Assembly (NCBI RefSeq): GCF_020873895.1
Contig: NZ_JAHWGT010000012.1
Span: forward strand, 124,001 to 188,000
Origin: Streptomyces sp. DH12
GTDB lineage: Bacteria > Actinomycetota > Actinomycetes > Streptomycetales > Streptomycetaceae
Reading direction: 5' to 3'
DNA length: 64,000 bases
How positions within the stretch are numbered: position 1 is the stretch's first letter; each line of letters starts with the position of its first letter. Both the position numbers and the translations under genes were made by a program. Of the stretch, positions 45,770 to 55,228 are shown piece after piece. The notes under the pieces were generated by a model, which saw only the letters and a list, made by a program, of their open reading frames with translations, searched no databases and was not told where the DNA came from.

Positions 45770-46387
45770 TCAGGCCAGAGCCCGGAGGCCGGCCACGGCG
45801 GCGGTGGCGAGGTCGTCGAGGTAGGCGGCGGTGGGGGCGCCGTCGCGCACCACGACGAGCCGCCAGTACAGGGGGCCGACGATCAGGTCGAGCGCCCGGT
45901 CGGCGTCGGCGCCCTCGGGCAGCTCGCCCCGGTCGGCCGCCGCCCGGACGACCTGCGCGACGACGCCCCGCTGGCTGTCGAGGAGCGTGGCCCGGACGGC
46001 CTCGGCGATCTCGGGGTGGCGGGCGGCCTCCACCAGCAGGTCGGGGATGACCTGCGAGGCGACCGGGTGGCGCAGGGCGTGCGAGGCGACCTCCAGCAGG
46101 GCGCGCACGTCCCCGTGGAGGGAGCCGGTCGCGGGGGCGGGCAGGCCCTGGACGGCGAAGGCGGTCAGCAGGTCGAGCACGAGCGACAGCTTGGACTTCC
46201 AGCGCCGGTAGACGGCCGTCTTGCCGACGCCGGCCCGGCGGGCGATGCCCTCGATGGACATGCGGGCGAAGCCGACGGCGGCGAGCTCCTCGAAGACCGC
46301 CGCGCGGATCGCTTCGGTCACGTCCTCCCGGAGCACGGCGGCTCCCGCGGGGGCGCGGCGGGGGGTTCCGGGGGGCGGTGGCGTCAT
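45770..46387 (-). CDS. TetR-family transcriptional regulator
   Basis: 205 residues. N-terminal helix-turn-helix at about 25-65: AVFEELAAVGFARMSIEGIA, RRAGVGKTAVYRRWKSK. The C-terminal ligand domain is of the TetR_C_11/16 type. The ATG at 46387 lacks a ribosome site but TATGAT lies 7 bases upstream (46400-46395), so the mRNA is probably leaderless. It is divergent from the TagG-like exporter gene with 118 bp between; it may repress that exporter. The ligand is unknown. Confidence 0.88.
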   Translation of the reverse strand: MTPPPPGTPRRAPAGAAVLREDVTEAIRAAVFEELAAVGFARMSIEGIARRAGVGKTAVYRRWKSKLSLVLDLLTAFAVQGLPAPATGSLHGDVRALLEVASHALRHPVASQVIPDLLVEAARHPEIAEAVRATLLDSQRGVVAQVVRAAADRGELPEGADADRALDLIVGPLYWRLVVVRDGAPTAAYLDDLATAAVAGLRALA

Positions 46388-46505
46388 GCCGGGGATCATA
46401 GCGCGGCGGCCGCGTCACGACGGGACGGTTGCGTTCCGACGTGCGAGCGTCCTAACCTCCCCGTAGCGACGATACGGATCCGTCCCGACGAAAGGCGAGC
46501 GCCCG
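46388..46505. promoter_or_regulatory. divergent TetR/exporter promoter region with inverted repeats
   Basis: CGACGGGACGG (46418-46428) and CCGTCCCGACG (46480-46490) are inverted with one mismatch, 51 bases apart. The perfect palindrome ACGGATCCGT (46474-46483) overlaps the right arm. These are candidate operators for the TetR regulator. Confidence 0.4.
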
Positions 46506-47501
46506 GTGAGTCCTGTGAGCACGATCGCGCCACCCGCCGCGGCCCCGCCGCCCACCGGGCCCGCCCCGGGCGGCCCCGCGACCTCGGGCGCCCCCGCCGA
46601 CCCGGGCGCCCCGCCGACCTGGCAGCTGCCCGAGGAGGACCTGCGCGCCCTCGCCCTGCGCCACGGTCTGGCCGTGAGCGGCGCCCGCCCCTCCCTCCCC
46701 CGTTACGTGGCGCAGCTGTGGTCGCGGCGCCACTTCGTCACCGCCTTCGCGACGGCGCGCCTCACCGCCCAGTACAGCCAGGCGAAGCTGGGCCAGCTGT
46801 GGCAGGTGATGACGCCCCTGCTCAACGCGGCCGTGTACTACTTCATCTTCGGCGTCCTGATGAACACCCGCGCGCAGGTCCCGGACTTCGTGCCGTTCCT
46901 GGTGACGGGCGTCTTCATCTGGACGTTCACCGCCAACTCGCTCATGGCCGGCACCCGTGCCATCAGCGGCAACCTCGGCCTGGTGCACGCCCTGCACTTC
47001 CCCCGCGCGAGCCTGCCCGTGGCGCTCGCGCTCCAGCAGCTCCAGCAGCTGGTGTTCTCGCTCGCCGCGCTCGTCGCCATCCTGCTGGCCTTCGGCATCG
47101 CCCCGGGCGCCCCCTGGCTGCTCGCCGTGCCGGCCCTCGCCCTGCAGGCCCTGTTCAACACCGGCCTGTCGCTCGCCCTGGCCCGGGTCGCCGCCCGCAC
47201 CCCGGACGTCGCGCAGCTCATGCCGTTCGTGCTGCGCACCTGGATGTACGCGTCGGGCGTGATGTTCAGCCTCGACCACGTCCTCACGGGCCGGGACCTG
47301 CCGCACGCGCTCGTCCTCGCGCTCCAGTACAACCCGGCGGCGCTCTACATCGACCTGATGCGCTTCGCGCTCGTCGACAGCTTCACGGCCGCCCAGCTGC
47401 CGCCCCACGCGTGGGGCGCGGCCGCGGCCTGGGCCCTGGCCGCCTTCGCGGGCGGGTTCGTCTGGTTCTGGCAGGCAGAGGAGACCTACGGCCGTGGCTG
47501 A
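46506..47501 (+). CDS. ABC-2 type polysaccharide/teichoic acid exporter permease (TagG-like)
   Basis: 331 residues. A Pro/Ala-rich cytosolic N-tail (about 1-75), then RHFVTAFATARLTAQYSQAKLGQLWQ-type amphipathic region and six helices, typical of ABC-2 O-antigen/teichoic acid exporters. ALYIDLMRFALVD precedes the last helices. GTG at 46506; AAAGGCGAG lies upstream. The ATPase gene overlaps its 3' end by 8 bp. It would flip the lipid-linked wall polymer made by the neighbouring enzymes. Confidence 0.88.
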   Translation: MSPVSTIAPPAAAPPPTGPAPGGPATSGAPADPGAPPTWQLPEEDLRALALRHGLAVSGARPSLPRYVAQLWSRRHFVTAFATARLTAQYSQAKLGQLWQVMTPLLNAAVYYFIFGVLMNTRAQVPDFVPFLVTGVFIWTFTANSLMAGTRAISGNLGLVHALHFPRASLPVALALQQLQQLVFSLAALVAILLAFGIAPGAPWLLAVPALALQALFNTGLSLALARVAARTPDVAQLMPFVLRTWMYASGVMFSLDHVLTGRDLPHALVLALQYNPAALYIDLMRFALVDSFTAAQLPPHAWGAAAAWALAAFAGGFVWFWQAEETYGRG

Positions 47502-48261
47502 ACGCGTCCCCACCGTCGTCGTCGACGGCGTCCACGTCACCTACACCGTGCAGGGCGCGGCGCCCGCGCGCGGCGGCGACCGCGGGTCGCTGCTCGGCCG
47601 GGTCCTCGCCCGGGGGAAGGCCCGCCCGGCCGCGCGCACCGTGCACGCCGTCAAGGGCGTCAGCTTCGCCGCGTACAAGGGCGAGGCCATCGGGCTGATC
47701 GGCAGCAACGGCTCCGGCAAGTCCACCCTGCTCAAGGCCATCGCCGGCCTGCTGCCGCCGAGCCGGGGCAGCGTCTACACCCAGGGCCAGCCCAGCCTCC
47801 TCGGGGTCAACGCCGCCCTCATGGGCGACCTCACCGGCGAGCGCAACGTCGTCCTCGGCGGGCTGGCGATGGGCATGACCCGCGCGGAGATCCAGGAGCG
47901 CTACGAGCGGATCGTCGAGTTCTCCGGCATCAACGACAAGGGCGACTTCGTGTCGCTGCCCATGCGCACCTACTCCTCCGGCATGGGCGCCCGGCTGCGC
48001 TTCTCCATCGCCGCCGCCCGCTCCCACGACGTGCTCCTCGTCGACGAGGCGCTCGCCACCGGCGACGCGGCGTTCCGGCAGCGCAGCCAGCAGCGCATCA
48101 ACGAGCTGCGCGCCGAGGCGGGCACGGTCTTCCTCGTCAGCCACAGCAACGCGACCATCCGCGAGACCTGCGACCGGGCGATCTGGCTGGAGTCCGGGCG
48201 GATCCTCATGGACGGCCCCTCCGACGAGGTCGTCGCCGCCTACGAACGGCACACCCGGTAG
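47494..48261 (+). CDS. polysaccharide/teichoic acid exporter ATP-binding protein (TagH-like)
   Basis: 255 residues. Walker A LIGSNGSGKSTLLKAIAG, signature YSSGMGARLRFSIAAA (the variant SSGM typical of TagH/Wzt), Walker B VLLVDEALATGD, H-loop LVSHSNAT. An extended N-terminus (GVHVTYTVQG then a basic stretch) is common in this family. No C-terminal substrate-recognition domain like that of Wzt is present. GTG at 47494 overlaps the permease gene. Confidence 0.92.
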   Translation: MAERVPTVVVDGVHVTYTVQGAAPARGGDRGSLLGRVLARGKARPAARTVHAVKGVSFAAYKGEAIGLIGSNGSGKSTLLKAIAGLLPPSRGSVYTQGQPSLLGVNAALMGDLTGERNVVLGGLAMGMTRAEIQERYERIVEFSGINDKGDFVSLPMRTYSSGMGARLRFSIAAARSHDVLLVDEALATGDAAFRQRSQQRINELRAEAGTVFLVSHSNATIRETCDRAIWLESGRILMDGPSDEVVAAYERHTR

Positions 48262-48341
48262 GGGGTGTCGGGCGCCCGGCCGTCACCCCCTTGCCCGCGA
48301 CAACGGGACGAAGCGGGCGAACCTGACTTATGTTCGCGGGG

Positions 48342-49574
48342 ATGACCACGTACCGGCTCAGCACCCCGCGTACCCACCGGCACCAGCTCCGCTTCCGGGA
48401 GCAGCGCCGGCCGGGTCCCGTTCCCCTCGTCGCCGTCTGGGCCCTCACCCGTGCCGGGATGCTGTGGCTGCTGGCGCACGACACCCTCGGCATCGGCGGC
48501 GTCGGCCGCGAGGTCCACGTCCTGTACGAGCACTGGTACGGGCGGCTCGCCCACGGCGTGCTCCCGGCGGACGAGGCCGCGTGGCAGTACCCGCCCGGCG
48601 CCGCGCTCGCCCTCCTGGCGCCCGGCGCGGTGCCCGGCCTGTCGTACTTCCAGGCGTTCGTCCTGCTGGCGCTGCTCGCGGACGCGGCCGTCCTGCTGCT
48701 CCTGTACTGGGCCGGCGGGGCCGGCGCCTGGTACTGGACGTGCGCCCTGCCGCTGCTCCTGCACGTGCCGCTCGCCCGCTACGACCTGCTGGTCACCGTG
48801 CTCGCGGTGGGCGCCCTCCTCGCCGCGCCCGCCGGCCGGACCCGGCTCGCGGGCGTCCTGGCGGGGCTCGGCGCCCTGGTGAAGGGGTGGCCGCTGCTCG
48901 CCCTCACCGGCACCGCCCCCGGCCCGGCGACCCGCCGCTCCTGGACGGCGGCGCTCGCCACCGGCGCGGGCGGCGCGGTCCTGCTGGCCCTCGTGTTCCC
49001 GCACACCCTGGGCTTCCTGCGCCACCAGGGCGACCGGGGCGTGCAGGTCGAGTCGGTCGGCGGTTCCCTGCTGTCGCTGGCGCACCTCGCCGGCTGGCCG
49101 GGGCGCGTGGTCCACCGGTACGGGGCGTTCGAGTTCACCGGCCCGTACGTCGCGGCGGTGGCGGGCGTGTCGCTGGTGCTGACCGGCGCCGTCCTGGTGT
49201 GGCTGGTGCTGTGGCGGGTGCGGTCGCTGCACTGGTCGGAGTCGACCCCGGCGGACGCGGCGCTCATGGCGGTGCTGCTCTTCACGGTCACCAGCCGGGT
49301 GATCAGCCCGCAGTACCTGGTGTGGCTGCTCGCCCTGGCGGCGGTGTGCCTGACGTTCCGCACCACGACCCAGCGCCCCGTCGCCGTGCTCCTGCTGCCG
49401 GCCGCCGCGCTCACCGCCCTCGCCTACCCGCTGCTGTACGTCGACGTCCTGCTGGTCACCCCGGTGGGCTGCGCGGTGCTCGTGGTGCGCAACGGGCTGC
49501 TGGTGGCGGCGGCGCTGCTGTCGTGCCGGCTGCTGTGGGACGAGTCGGCGCCGGACGTGCTGCGCGTGCCGTAG
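48342..49574 (+). CDS. polytopic glycosyltransferase, GT87-like (DUF2029)
   Basis: 410 residues, about 10 helices. EHWYGRLAHGVLPADEAAWQ and YPPGAALALL form the acidic first loop and YPP motif of GT87 mannosyltransferases that use polyprenyl-phosphate-mannose; LARYDLLVTVLAV and LGALVKGWPLLAL also fit. ATG 48342 is chosen; ATG 48330 is four codons earlier. TATGTT seven bases upstream could be a -10 of a leaderless message. It is the last gene of the wall-polymer region. Confidence 0.82.
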   Translation: MTTYRLSTPRTHRHQLRFREQRRPGPVPLVAVWALTRAGMLWLLAHDTLGIGGVGREVHVLYEHWYGRLAHGVLPADEAAWQYPPGAALALLAPGAVPGLSYFQAFVLLALLADAAVLLLLYWAGGAGAWYWTCALPLLLHVPLARYDLLVTVLAVGALLAAPAGRTRLAGVLAGLGALVKGWPLLALTGTAPGPATRRSWTAALATGAGGAVLLALVFPHTLGFLRHQGDRGVQVESVGGSLLSLAHLAGWPGRVVHRYGAFEFTGPYVAAVAGVSLVLTGAVLVWLVLWRVRSLHWSESTPADAALMAVLLFTVTSRVISPQYLVWLLALAAVCLTFRTTTQRPVAVLLLPAAALTALAYPLLYVDVLLVTPVGCAVLVVRNGLLVAAALLSCRLLWDESAPDVLRVP

Positions 49575-49583
49575 CCGCGCCTG

Positions 49584-49641
49584 CCCCTCCCCTCCCCTCC
49601 CCTCCGCTCCCCTCCGCTCCCCTCCGCTCCCCTCCGCTTCC
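49584..49641. repeat. homopyrimidine tract, CCCCTCCGCT-type tandem repeats
   Basis: About 58 bases mostly of C and T on the plus strand, made of 5-bp CCCCT then 10-bp CCCCTCCGCT units (four copies). Located between convergent genes. Confidence 0.85.
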
Positions 49642-49654
49642 GGCCCCGACGCCG

Positions 49655-49690
49655 CGGGGCGCCCGCCGCGGTGTCGCGGTGGGCGCCCCG
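49655..49690. terminator. bidirectional terminator between GT87 and gdh genes
   Basis: CGGGGCGCCC (49655-49664) pairs exactly with GGGCGCCCCG (49681-49690) around a 16-base loop. It lies 20 bp from the gdh stop and 80 bp from the glycosyltransferase stop. Confidence 0.7.
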
Positions 49691-49709
49691 TGGCGCGTGT
49701 GCGGGCCGG

Positions 49710-52700
49710 TCAGGTGTGCGTGCGCAGCAGCGTCCGCATGGTGCGCATGGCCACCGACAGGTTGGCCAGGTCGAACGCGTCGGAGTTCTGGATCTCCTCC
49801 AGCGTGGTGCGGGCGCGGCCGAGGAGCGAGGCGTTGCGCCGCTCCCAGGCGGCGAACCGCTCCTCGGGCGCCGACGCGCCGTTCCCGGCGGACAGCACGT
49901 CGGCGGTGAGCGCCGCGTGCGCCGCGTACAGGTCCTCGCGGATGGCGGCGCGGGCCATGGACTGCCAGCGGTCGGCGCGGGGCAGCTCGATGATGCGGTC
50001 CATCAGCTGCGTGATCCGCAGCCGGTCGGCGAGGTCGTAGTACACCTCGGCGACGGCCAGCGGCTCCTTGCCGGTGCGGTCCGCGATGGCGACGATGTCG
50101 AGCGTCGGGAAGGCGGAGGAGAACCCGGCGACCCGCGCGGCCAGCTCCACGGGGACGCCCGCCGCGGTCAGCTCGGCGACCAGGCCCTCGTACCACTCCA
50201 GGTCGGCGCCGCGCAGCAGCTTCGGCAGCTCCCCCCACACCTGCTCCACGCGGGCGCCGAAGAAGTCGATCGTCTCGGCGAGCTGGAGCGGCTGCGGCCG
50301 GTTGTTGAGCAGCCACCGCGTGCCGCGCTCGACGAGGCGCCGGGAGTGCAGCCGGATGCGGCTCTGCACGTCGGCCGGGACCTGGTTGTCCAGGGCCTCG
50401 ACGGCGTCCCAGACGGCGCCGAGCCCGAAGATGGTCCGGGCCGCGGTGTGCGCGCGGACGATCTCCTCGATCGACGCGCCGGTCTCCTCGCGGAGCCGGT
50501 GCAGGTAGGTCGAGCCGCCGGTGTTCACCGTGTCGTTGACCATGACCGTGGTGATGATCTCGCGGCGCAGGGCGTGCGCGTCGATCTGCTCGGGGAACTC
50601 CTCGCGCAGCTTCGAGGGGAAGTACGCGTGGAGCAGGCTGCGCAGGTACGGGTCGTCGGGCAGGTCGGTCGCGATCAGCTCCTCCGCCACCGTGATCTTG
50701 GTGTAGGCGAGGAGGACGGCCAGTTCGGGCTGGCTGAGGCCCCGGCCGCTGTTCAGCAGTTCGCGGATCTGCCGGTCGGTGGGGAGGAACTCCAGGCCGC
50801 GGTCGAGCCGCCCGTCGCGCTCCAGCCGGCGCAGGAACCGCTGGTGGGCGTGGAGCAGGGAGCCGGACTGGCCGGCGGCGAGGGCGAGGGCGACGTTCTG
50901 CGCGTAGTTGTTGCGCAGGACCAGGGAGCCGACCTCGTCGGTCATCTCGGCGAGGATCCGGTTGCGCTGCTTGACGGTCATGTCGCCGTCGGAGACGAGC
51001 CCGTTCAGCAGGATCTTGATGTTCACCTCGTGGTCGGAGGTGTCCACGCCGGCGCTGTTGTCGATGGCGTCGGTGTTGATCCTGCCGCCGTCGCCGGCGG
51101 GGCCGCCCCGGCGGGCGAACTCGATCCGGCCGAGCTGGGTCAGGCCGAGGTTGCCGCCCTCGCCGACGACCTTGACGCGCAGCTCCTCGCCGTCGACGCG
51201 GATCGCGTCGTTGGCCTTGTCGCCGACGTCGGCGTGCGTCTCGGTGGTCGCCTTGACGTACGTGCCGATGCCGCCGTTCCACAGCAGGTCCACCGGGGCC
51301 TTGAGGATGGCCTTCATCAGCTCGGCGGGGGTCAGCTTGGTGACGCCGTCCTCGATGCCGAGGGCGGCCCGCATGTGGGCGTTGACCGGGATGGACTTGG
51401 CCTGCCGGGAGTGGACGCCACCGCCCGGGGAGAGCAGCCCGGTGTCGTAGTCGGCCCAGGAGCTGCGGGGCAGCTCGAACAGGCGGCGCCGCTCGGCGTA
51501 GGAGACGGCCGCGTCGGGGTTCGGGTCGACGAAGATGTGCCGGTGGTCGAAGGCCGCGACGAGCCTGATGTGCTCGGACAGCAGCATGCCGTTGCCGAAG
51601 ACGTCGCCGGACATGTCGCCGACGCCGACGACCGTGAAGTCCTGCGTCCGCGTGTCGTGGCCGAGCTCCCGGAAGTGCCGCTCGACGGAGACCCACGCGC
51701 CGCGGGCGGTGATGCCCATGCCCTTGTGGTCGTAGCCCGCGGAGCCGCCGGAGGCGAAGGCGTCGCCGAGCCAGAAGCCGTAGTCGACGGCGACCTCGTT
51801 GGCGATGTCGGAGAAGGTCGCGGTGCCCTTGTCGGCGGCGACGACGAGGTAGGTGTCGTCCTCGTCGTGGCGGACCACGTCGGCGGGCGGCACGACCTCG
51901 CCGGCGACGAGGTTGTCGGTGATGTCCAGGAGCGCGGAGATGAACGTCCGGTAGGCGGCGACGCCCTCGGCGAGCCACGCGTCGCGGTCGACGGACGGGT
52001 CGGGCAGCTGCTTGGCGACGAAGCCGCCCTTCGCGCCGACGGGGACGATCACGGTGTTCTTCACCATCTGCGCCTTGACCAGGCCGAGGATCTCCGTACG
52101 GAAGTCCTCGCGCCGGTCGGACCAGCGCAGACCGCCGCGCGCGACCTTGCCGAAGCGCAGGTGGACGCCCTCGACGCGGGGCGAGTACACCCAGATCTCG
52201 AAGGCGGGGCGCGGGGCCGGCAGGTCGGGCATGGCCTGCGGGTCGAACTTCATCGACACGTAGGCGTGCGGCCGGCCGTCGGCGTCCTTCTGGAAGAAGT
52301 TGGTGCGCAGCGTCGCCTTGATGACGGTGAGGAACGACCGCAGGATCCGGTCGTCGTCGAGCGAGACGACCTGGTCGAGCGCGCCGTCGAGCTCCTCCAG
52401 GATCCCGTCGGTCAGCTCGGTGCCGGCCCGCTGCCGCTCCGGCGCCATCCGCGCCTCGAAGAGGGAGACGAGCAGCCGCGTGGTGTGGACGTTGTCGCGG
52501 AGGGTGTCCTCCATGTAGTCCTGGCTGAACGTCGAGCCGGCCTGCCGCAGGTACTTGGCGTAGGCGCGCAGCACCATCGCCTGCCGCCAGGAGAGACCGG
52601 CGGTCAGGACCAGGGCGTTGAACCCGTCGTTCTCCGCCTGGCCGGTCCACGTCGCGGCGAACGCCTCCTGGAACCGCTCGTGGGCGTCGTCGCGGAAGTC

Positions 52701-54647
52701 GGCGCCGTTGCCCGTGGTGGGCATGCGCAGGCCGAAGTCGTAGATCCAGGCGTGGCTGCGGTCGGCGCAGCGCAGCTCGTAGGGCCGCTCGTCGACGACC
52801 TCCACGCCGAGCCGGTTGAGGACCGGCAGCACCGCCGAGAGCGACACCTGCGCACCCGACTTGTAGATCTTGAAGCGGCGCTCGCCGGGGGCGGCGCCGA
52901 CCGGCTCGTACAGGGAGAGCGCGAAGTCCTCGCCGCCGTGGCCGAGCTGCTCCAGCTGCAGGACGTCGGCGACGGCCGCCCGCGGCGAGTGGTCGGCCTT
53001 GTACCCCTCGGTGAAGGCGTTGCCGTAGCGGCGCAGCAGGTCGGAGGCGCGCTCCTCGCCGGACTCGGCGTTGAGGGCCTCGGCGAAGCCGTCGGCCCAG
53101 GAGCGGGCGGCCTCCGCGAGGCGCGCCTCGACGCGGTCGGCGTCGGCGTCGGTGAGCGGCGTGAGGGTGGAGCCCTGCGGGACGCGCACGACGAAGTGGA
53201 GGCGGGAGAGGACCGACTCGGTGTTCCAGGCGGTGAAGTCGACGCTGGTGCCGCCCAGCTCCTCCTTCAGGATGTCCGTGAGCCGCTCGCGGACCGTGGT
53301 GTTGAACCGGTCGCGCGGCAGGTAGACGAGGGCGGAGTAGTAGCGGCCGTACTCGTCCTGGCGCAGGAACAGGCGCAGCCGGCGGCGCTCCTGGAGGTAC
53401 AGGACGCTGGTGACGATGGTCAGCAGCTGGTCGACGGGCGTCTGGAACAGCTCGTCGCGCGGGTAGGTCTCCAGGATCTGCAGCAGGTCCCGCCCGTCGT
53501 GGCTGGCGGGCGAGAACCCGGCGGCGTCCAGCAGCTCGGCCACCTTGCGGCGAACGACGGGGACGCGCCGCACGGACTCGGTGTACGCGGCGGAGGAGAA
53601 CAGGCCGAGGAAGCGCCGCTCGCCGACGACGTTGCCGGCGGCGTCGAACTTCTTCACGCCGATGTAGTCCAGGTAGGACGGCCGGTGGACGGTGGCGCGG
53701 CTGTTGGCCTTGGTGAGGATGAGCAGCTTGTGCTCACGGGCCTTGGCACGGGCGTCGGCGGGCAGCCGGTTGAACGACGGCGAGACGGGGTGGCCGTGCG
53801 CGTCGTCGTCACCGCCGTGGTGCGGGTCGGAGCGCAGGACGCCGAGGCCGGTGCCGGGGACGGCCGCGAGGGCGTCGCCGTCGACGAGGGTGTACTCGCG
53901 GTAGCCCAGGAAGGTGAAGTGGTCGTCGGCGAGCCACCGCAGCAGCTCGCGCGCCTCCTCCACCTCGCTGGGGCGCAGGTCGTCGGCGACGGGCTCGTCC
54001 TCGAGGCCGGCGGCGAGGCGCAGCGCCGTCTCGCGCATCTTCTCCCAGTCCTCGACGGCCTCGCGGACGTCGGACAGGACGCGCAGCAGGTCGGCGGTGA
54101 TCTGCTGGAGGTCCTCGCGGTCGGTCTCGCGGTCGATCTCGACGTGGATCCAGGACTCGACGAGCGCGTCGTGCGGCCGGTCCCGGTCGCCGATGACCGA
54201 GCCCGGACCGGAGGACAGCACCTCGATGAGCTTTCCGGTCACGTCACGGCGGACGACGACCTGCGGGTGCACCACGAGGTGGATGCCGCGGCTCTGCCGG
54301 GACAGCTCGTTGGTCACGGAGTCGACGAGGAACGGCATGTCGTCCGTGACCACCTCGACGACGGAGTGGCTGCACGTCCAGCCGTTCTCCTCGACGGTGG
54401 GCGTGTGGACCCGCACCCTGGCCGTGCCCTGGGGGCGGTTCTCGGCCAGTCGGTAGTGGGAGAGCGCCGCGCCGAACACGTCGACCGGGTCACGGTCCGT
54501 GAGGTCCTCGGGAGCGGTGTGCAGGTAGTAGCGCTGGAGGTACTCGAGCACGGTCTGCGGGTCGGGCCGGTCGCCGGTCTCGTTCTCAGCTACCCGGGCG
54601 GCCCGTTCGAGCAGCTCGGCCTTGGCTTCGTCCAGCTTGGTCTGCAT
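49710..54647 (-). CDS. gdh: NAD-specific glutamate dehydrogenase, large 180-kDa class
   Basis: Deaminates glutamate to 2-oxoglutarate with NAD; a catabolic enzyme. 1645 residues, normal for the L_180 class first described in Streptomyces clavuligerus. N-terminal ACT-like regulatory domains (about 1-600), a catalytic core with HVSMKF-type KFDPQAMPDLPAP, GGLRWSDRREDFRTEILGL, the catalytic lysine region VIVPVGAKGGFVAKQL, and the Rossmann segment VVGVGDMSGDVFGNGMLLSE; a helical C-terminal domain of about 400 residues. ATG at 54647 after AGGAG. Monocistronic, with its own terminator; no regulator adjacent. Confidence 0.95.
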   Translation of the reverse strand: MQTKLDEAKAELLERAARVAENETGDRPDPQTVLEYLQRYYLHTAPEDLTDRDPVDVFGAALSHYRLAENRPQGTARVRVHTPTVEENGWTCSHSVVEVVTDDMPFLVDSVTNELSRQSRGIHLVVHPQVVVRRDVTGKLIEVLSSGPGSVIGDRDRPHDALVESWIHVEIDRETDREDLQQITADLLRVLSDVREAVEDWEKMRETALRLAAGLEDEPVADDLRPSEVEEARELLRWLADDHFTFLGYREYTLVDGDALAAVPGTGLGVLRSDPHHGGDDDAHGHPVSPSFNRLPADARAKAREHKLLILTKANSRATVHRPSYLDYIGVKKFDAAGNVVGERRFLGLFSSAAYTESVRRVPVVRRKVAELLDAAGFSPASHDGRDLLQILETYPRDELFQTPVDQLLTIVTSVLYLQERRRLRLFLRQDEYGRYYSALVYLPRDRFNTTVRERLTDILKEELGGTSVDFTAWNTESVLSRLHFVVRVPQGSTLTPLTDADADRVEARLAEAARSWADGFAEALNAESGEERASDLLRRYGNAFTEGYKADHSPRAAVADVLQLEQLGHGGEDFALSLYEPVGAAPGERRFKIYKSGAQVSLSAVLPVLNRLGVEVVDERPYELRCADRSHAWIYDFGLRMPTTGNGADFRDDAHERFQEAFAATWTGQAENDGFNALVLTAGLSWRQAMVLRAYAKYLRQAGSTFSQDYMEDTLRDNVHTTRLLVSLFEARMAPERQRAGTELTDGILEELDGALDQVVSLDDDRILRSFLTVIKATLRTNFFQKDADGRPHAYVSMKFDPQAMPDLPAPRPAFEIWVYSPRVEGVHLRFGKVARGGLRWSDRREDFRTEILGLVKAQMVKNTVIVPVGAKGGFVAKQLPDPSVDRDAWLAEGVAAYRTFISALLDITDNLVAGEVVPPADVVRHDEDDTYLVVAADKGTATFSDIANEVAVDYGFWLGDAFASGGSAGYDHKGMGITARGAWVSVERHFRELGHDTRTQDFTVVGVGDMSGDVFGNGMLLSEHIRLVAAFDHRHIFVDPNPDAAVSYAERRRLFELPRSSWADYDTGLLSPGGGVHSRQAKSIPVNAHMRAALGIEDGVTKLTPAELMKAILKAPVDLLWNGGIGTYVKATTETHADVGDKANDAIRVDGEELRVKVVGEGGNLGLTQLGRIEFARRGGPAGDGGRINTDAIDNSAGVDTSDHEVNIKILLNGLVSDGDMTVKQRNRILAEMTDEVGSLVLRNNYAQNVALALAAGQSGSLLHAHQRFLRRLERDGRLDRGLEFLPTDRQIRELLNSGRGLSQPELAVLLAYTKITVAEELIATDLPDDPYLRSLLHAYFPSKLREEFPEQIDAHALRREIITTVMVNDTVNTGGSTYLHRLREETGASIEEIVRAHTAARTIFGLGAVWDAVEALDNQVPADVQSRIRLHSRRLVERGTRWLLNNRPQPLQLAETIDFFGARVEQVWGELPKLLRGADLEWYEGLVAELTAAGVPVELAARVAGFSSAFPTLDIVAIADRTGKEPLAVAEVYYDLADRLRITQLMDRIIELPRADRWQSMARAAIREDLYAAHAALTADVLSAGNGASAPEERFAAWERRNASLLGRARTTLEEIQNSDAFDLANLSVAMRTMRTLLRTHT

Positions 54648-55228
54648 GTCCTCTGGCTCCTGTCGCGCGCCGTTGCGTGACGTAGGGGAAGGGAGTGGCA
54701 CCACTACGCCCCCACGCGGGGTATCCGCTCGGAGGGGTCGTCATACCTGGATGTGAAAGACCCGGTCCCATCTCGGCCATTCTCGGCGAGCACGCCGGGT
54801 GCGGCGGGGGAACCGGGCAGGAAGGATCAGCGTCCGCCCGGGCACGGTGGCACACCGGGCGCCGGCCGGGGGCTCCGCTGCCCCCAGGGCGTATGGCGCT
54901 GATCACGGGTCCAGGCTATCGCTCCTCACCCCCCGGTCGTCATGGGCCGGTGGAGTACAAAAGACCGTGGCCGAATTTGACACTTCGGACAGCGACAGGA
55001 GACGCCGGACCACGCTCACGCGCCGCCCGCGAGGCGAAGGCCCTCCCGGCCGCCGCGCGGGGCTGCGGTACGGGGGTCCTAGGCGTGGGTCGGGGCCGGT
55101 CCGGCGGTCCGGCGAGCCGACGCCCCGGGCCGGGCGGGGCGGCGGGGCGGGAGGGGCGGCGGGCCGGTGCCGGGCGGCCGGGCGGCCCGGGCGCGGCGGG
55201 GGTCACCGGCCGGGGGCACCGGCGGGGG
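54648..55228. other. 581-bp gap, mostly without visible features
   Basis: Upstream of gdh and downstream of the HAD gene. AGTGG-CA-CCACT near 54694-54705 is a short palindrome that may lie in the gdh promoter. TTGACA occurs at 54978 on the plus strand but no good -10 follows. The part 55100-55200 is very G-rich. No tRNA or credible small ORF seen. Confidence 0.4.

Noticed and set aside
46506-48261. Possible drug-efflux ABC pair
   Set aside because: The SSGM signature variant, ABC-2 exporter fold and position among wall-polymer genes fit a TagGH-like polysaccharide exporter better.
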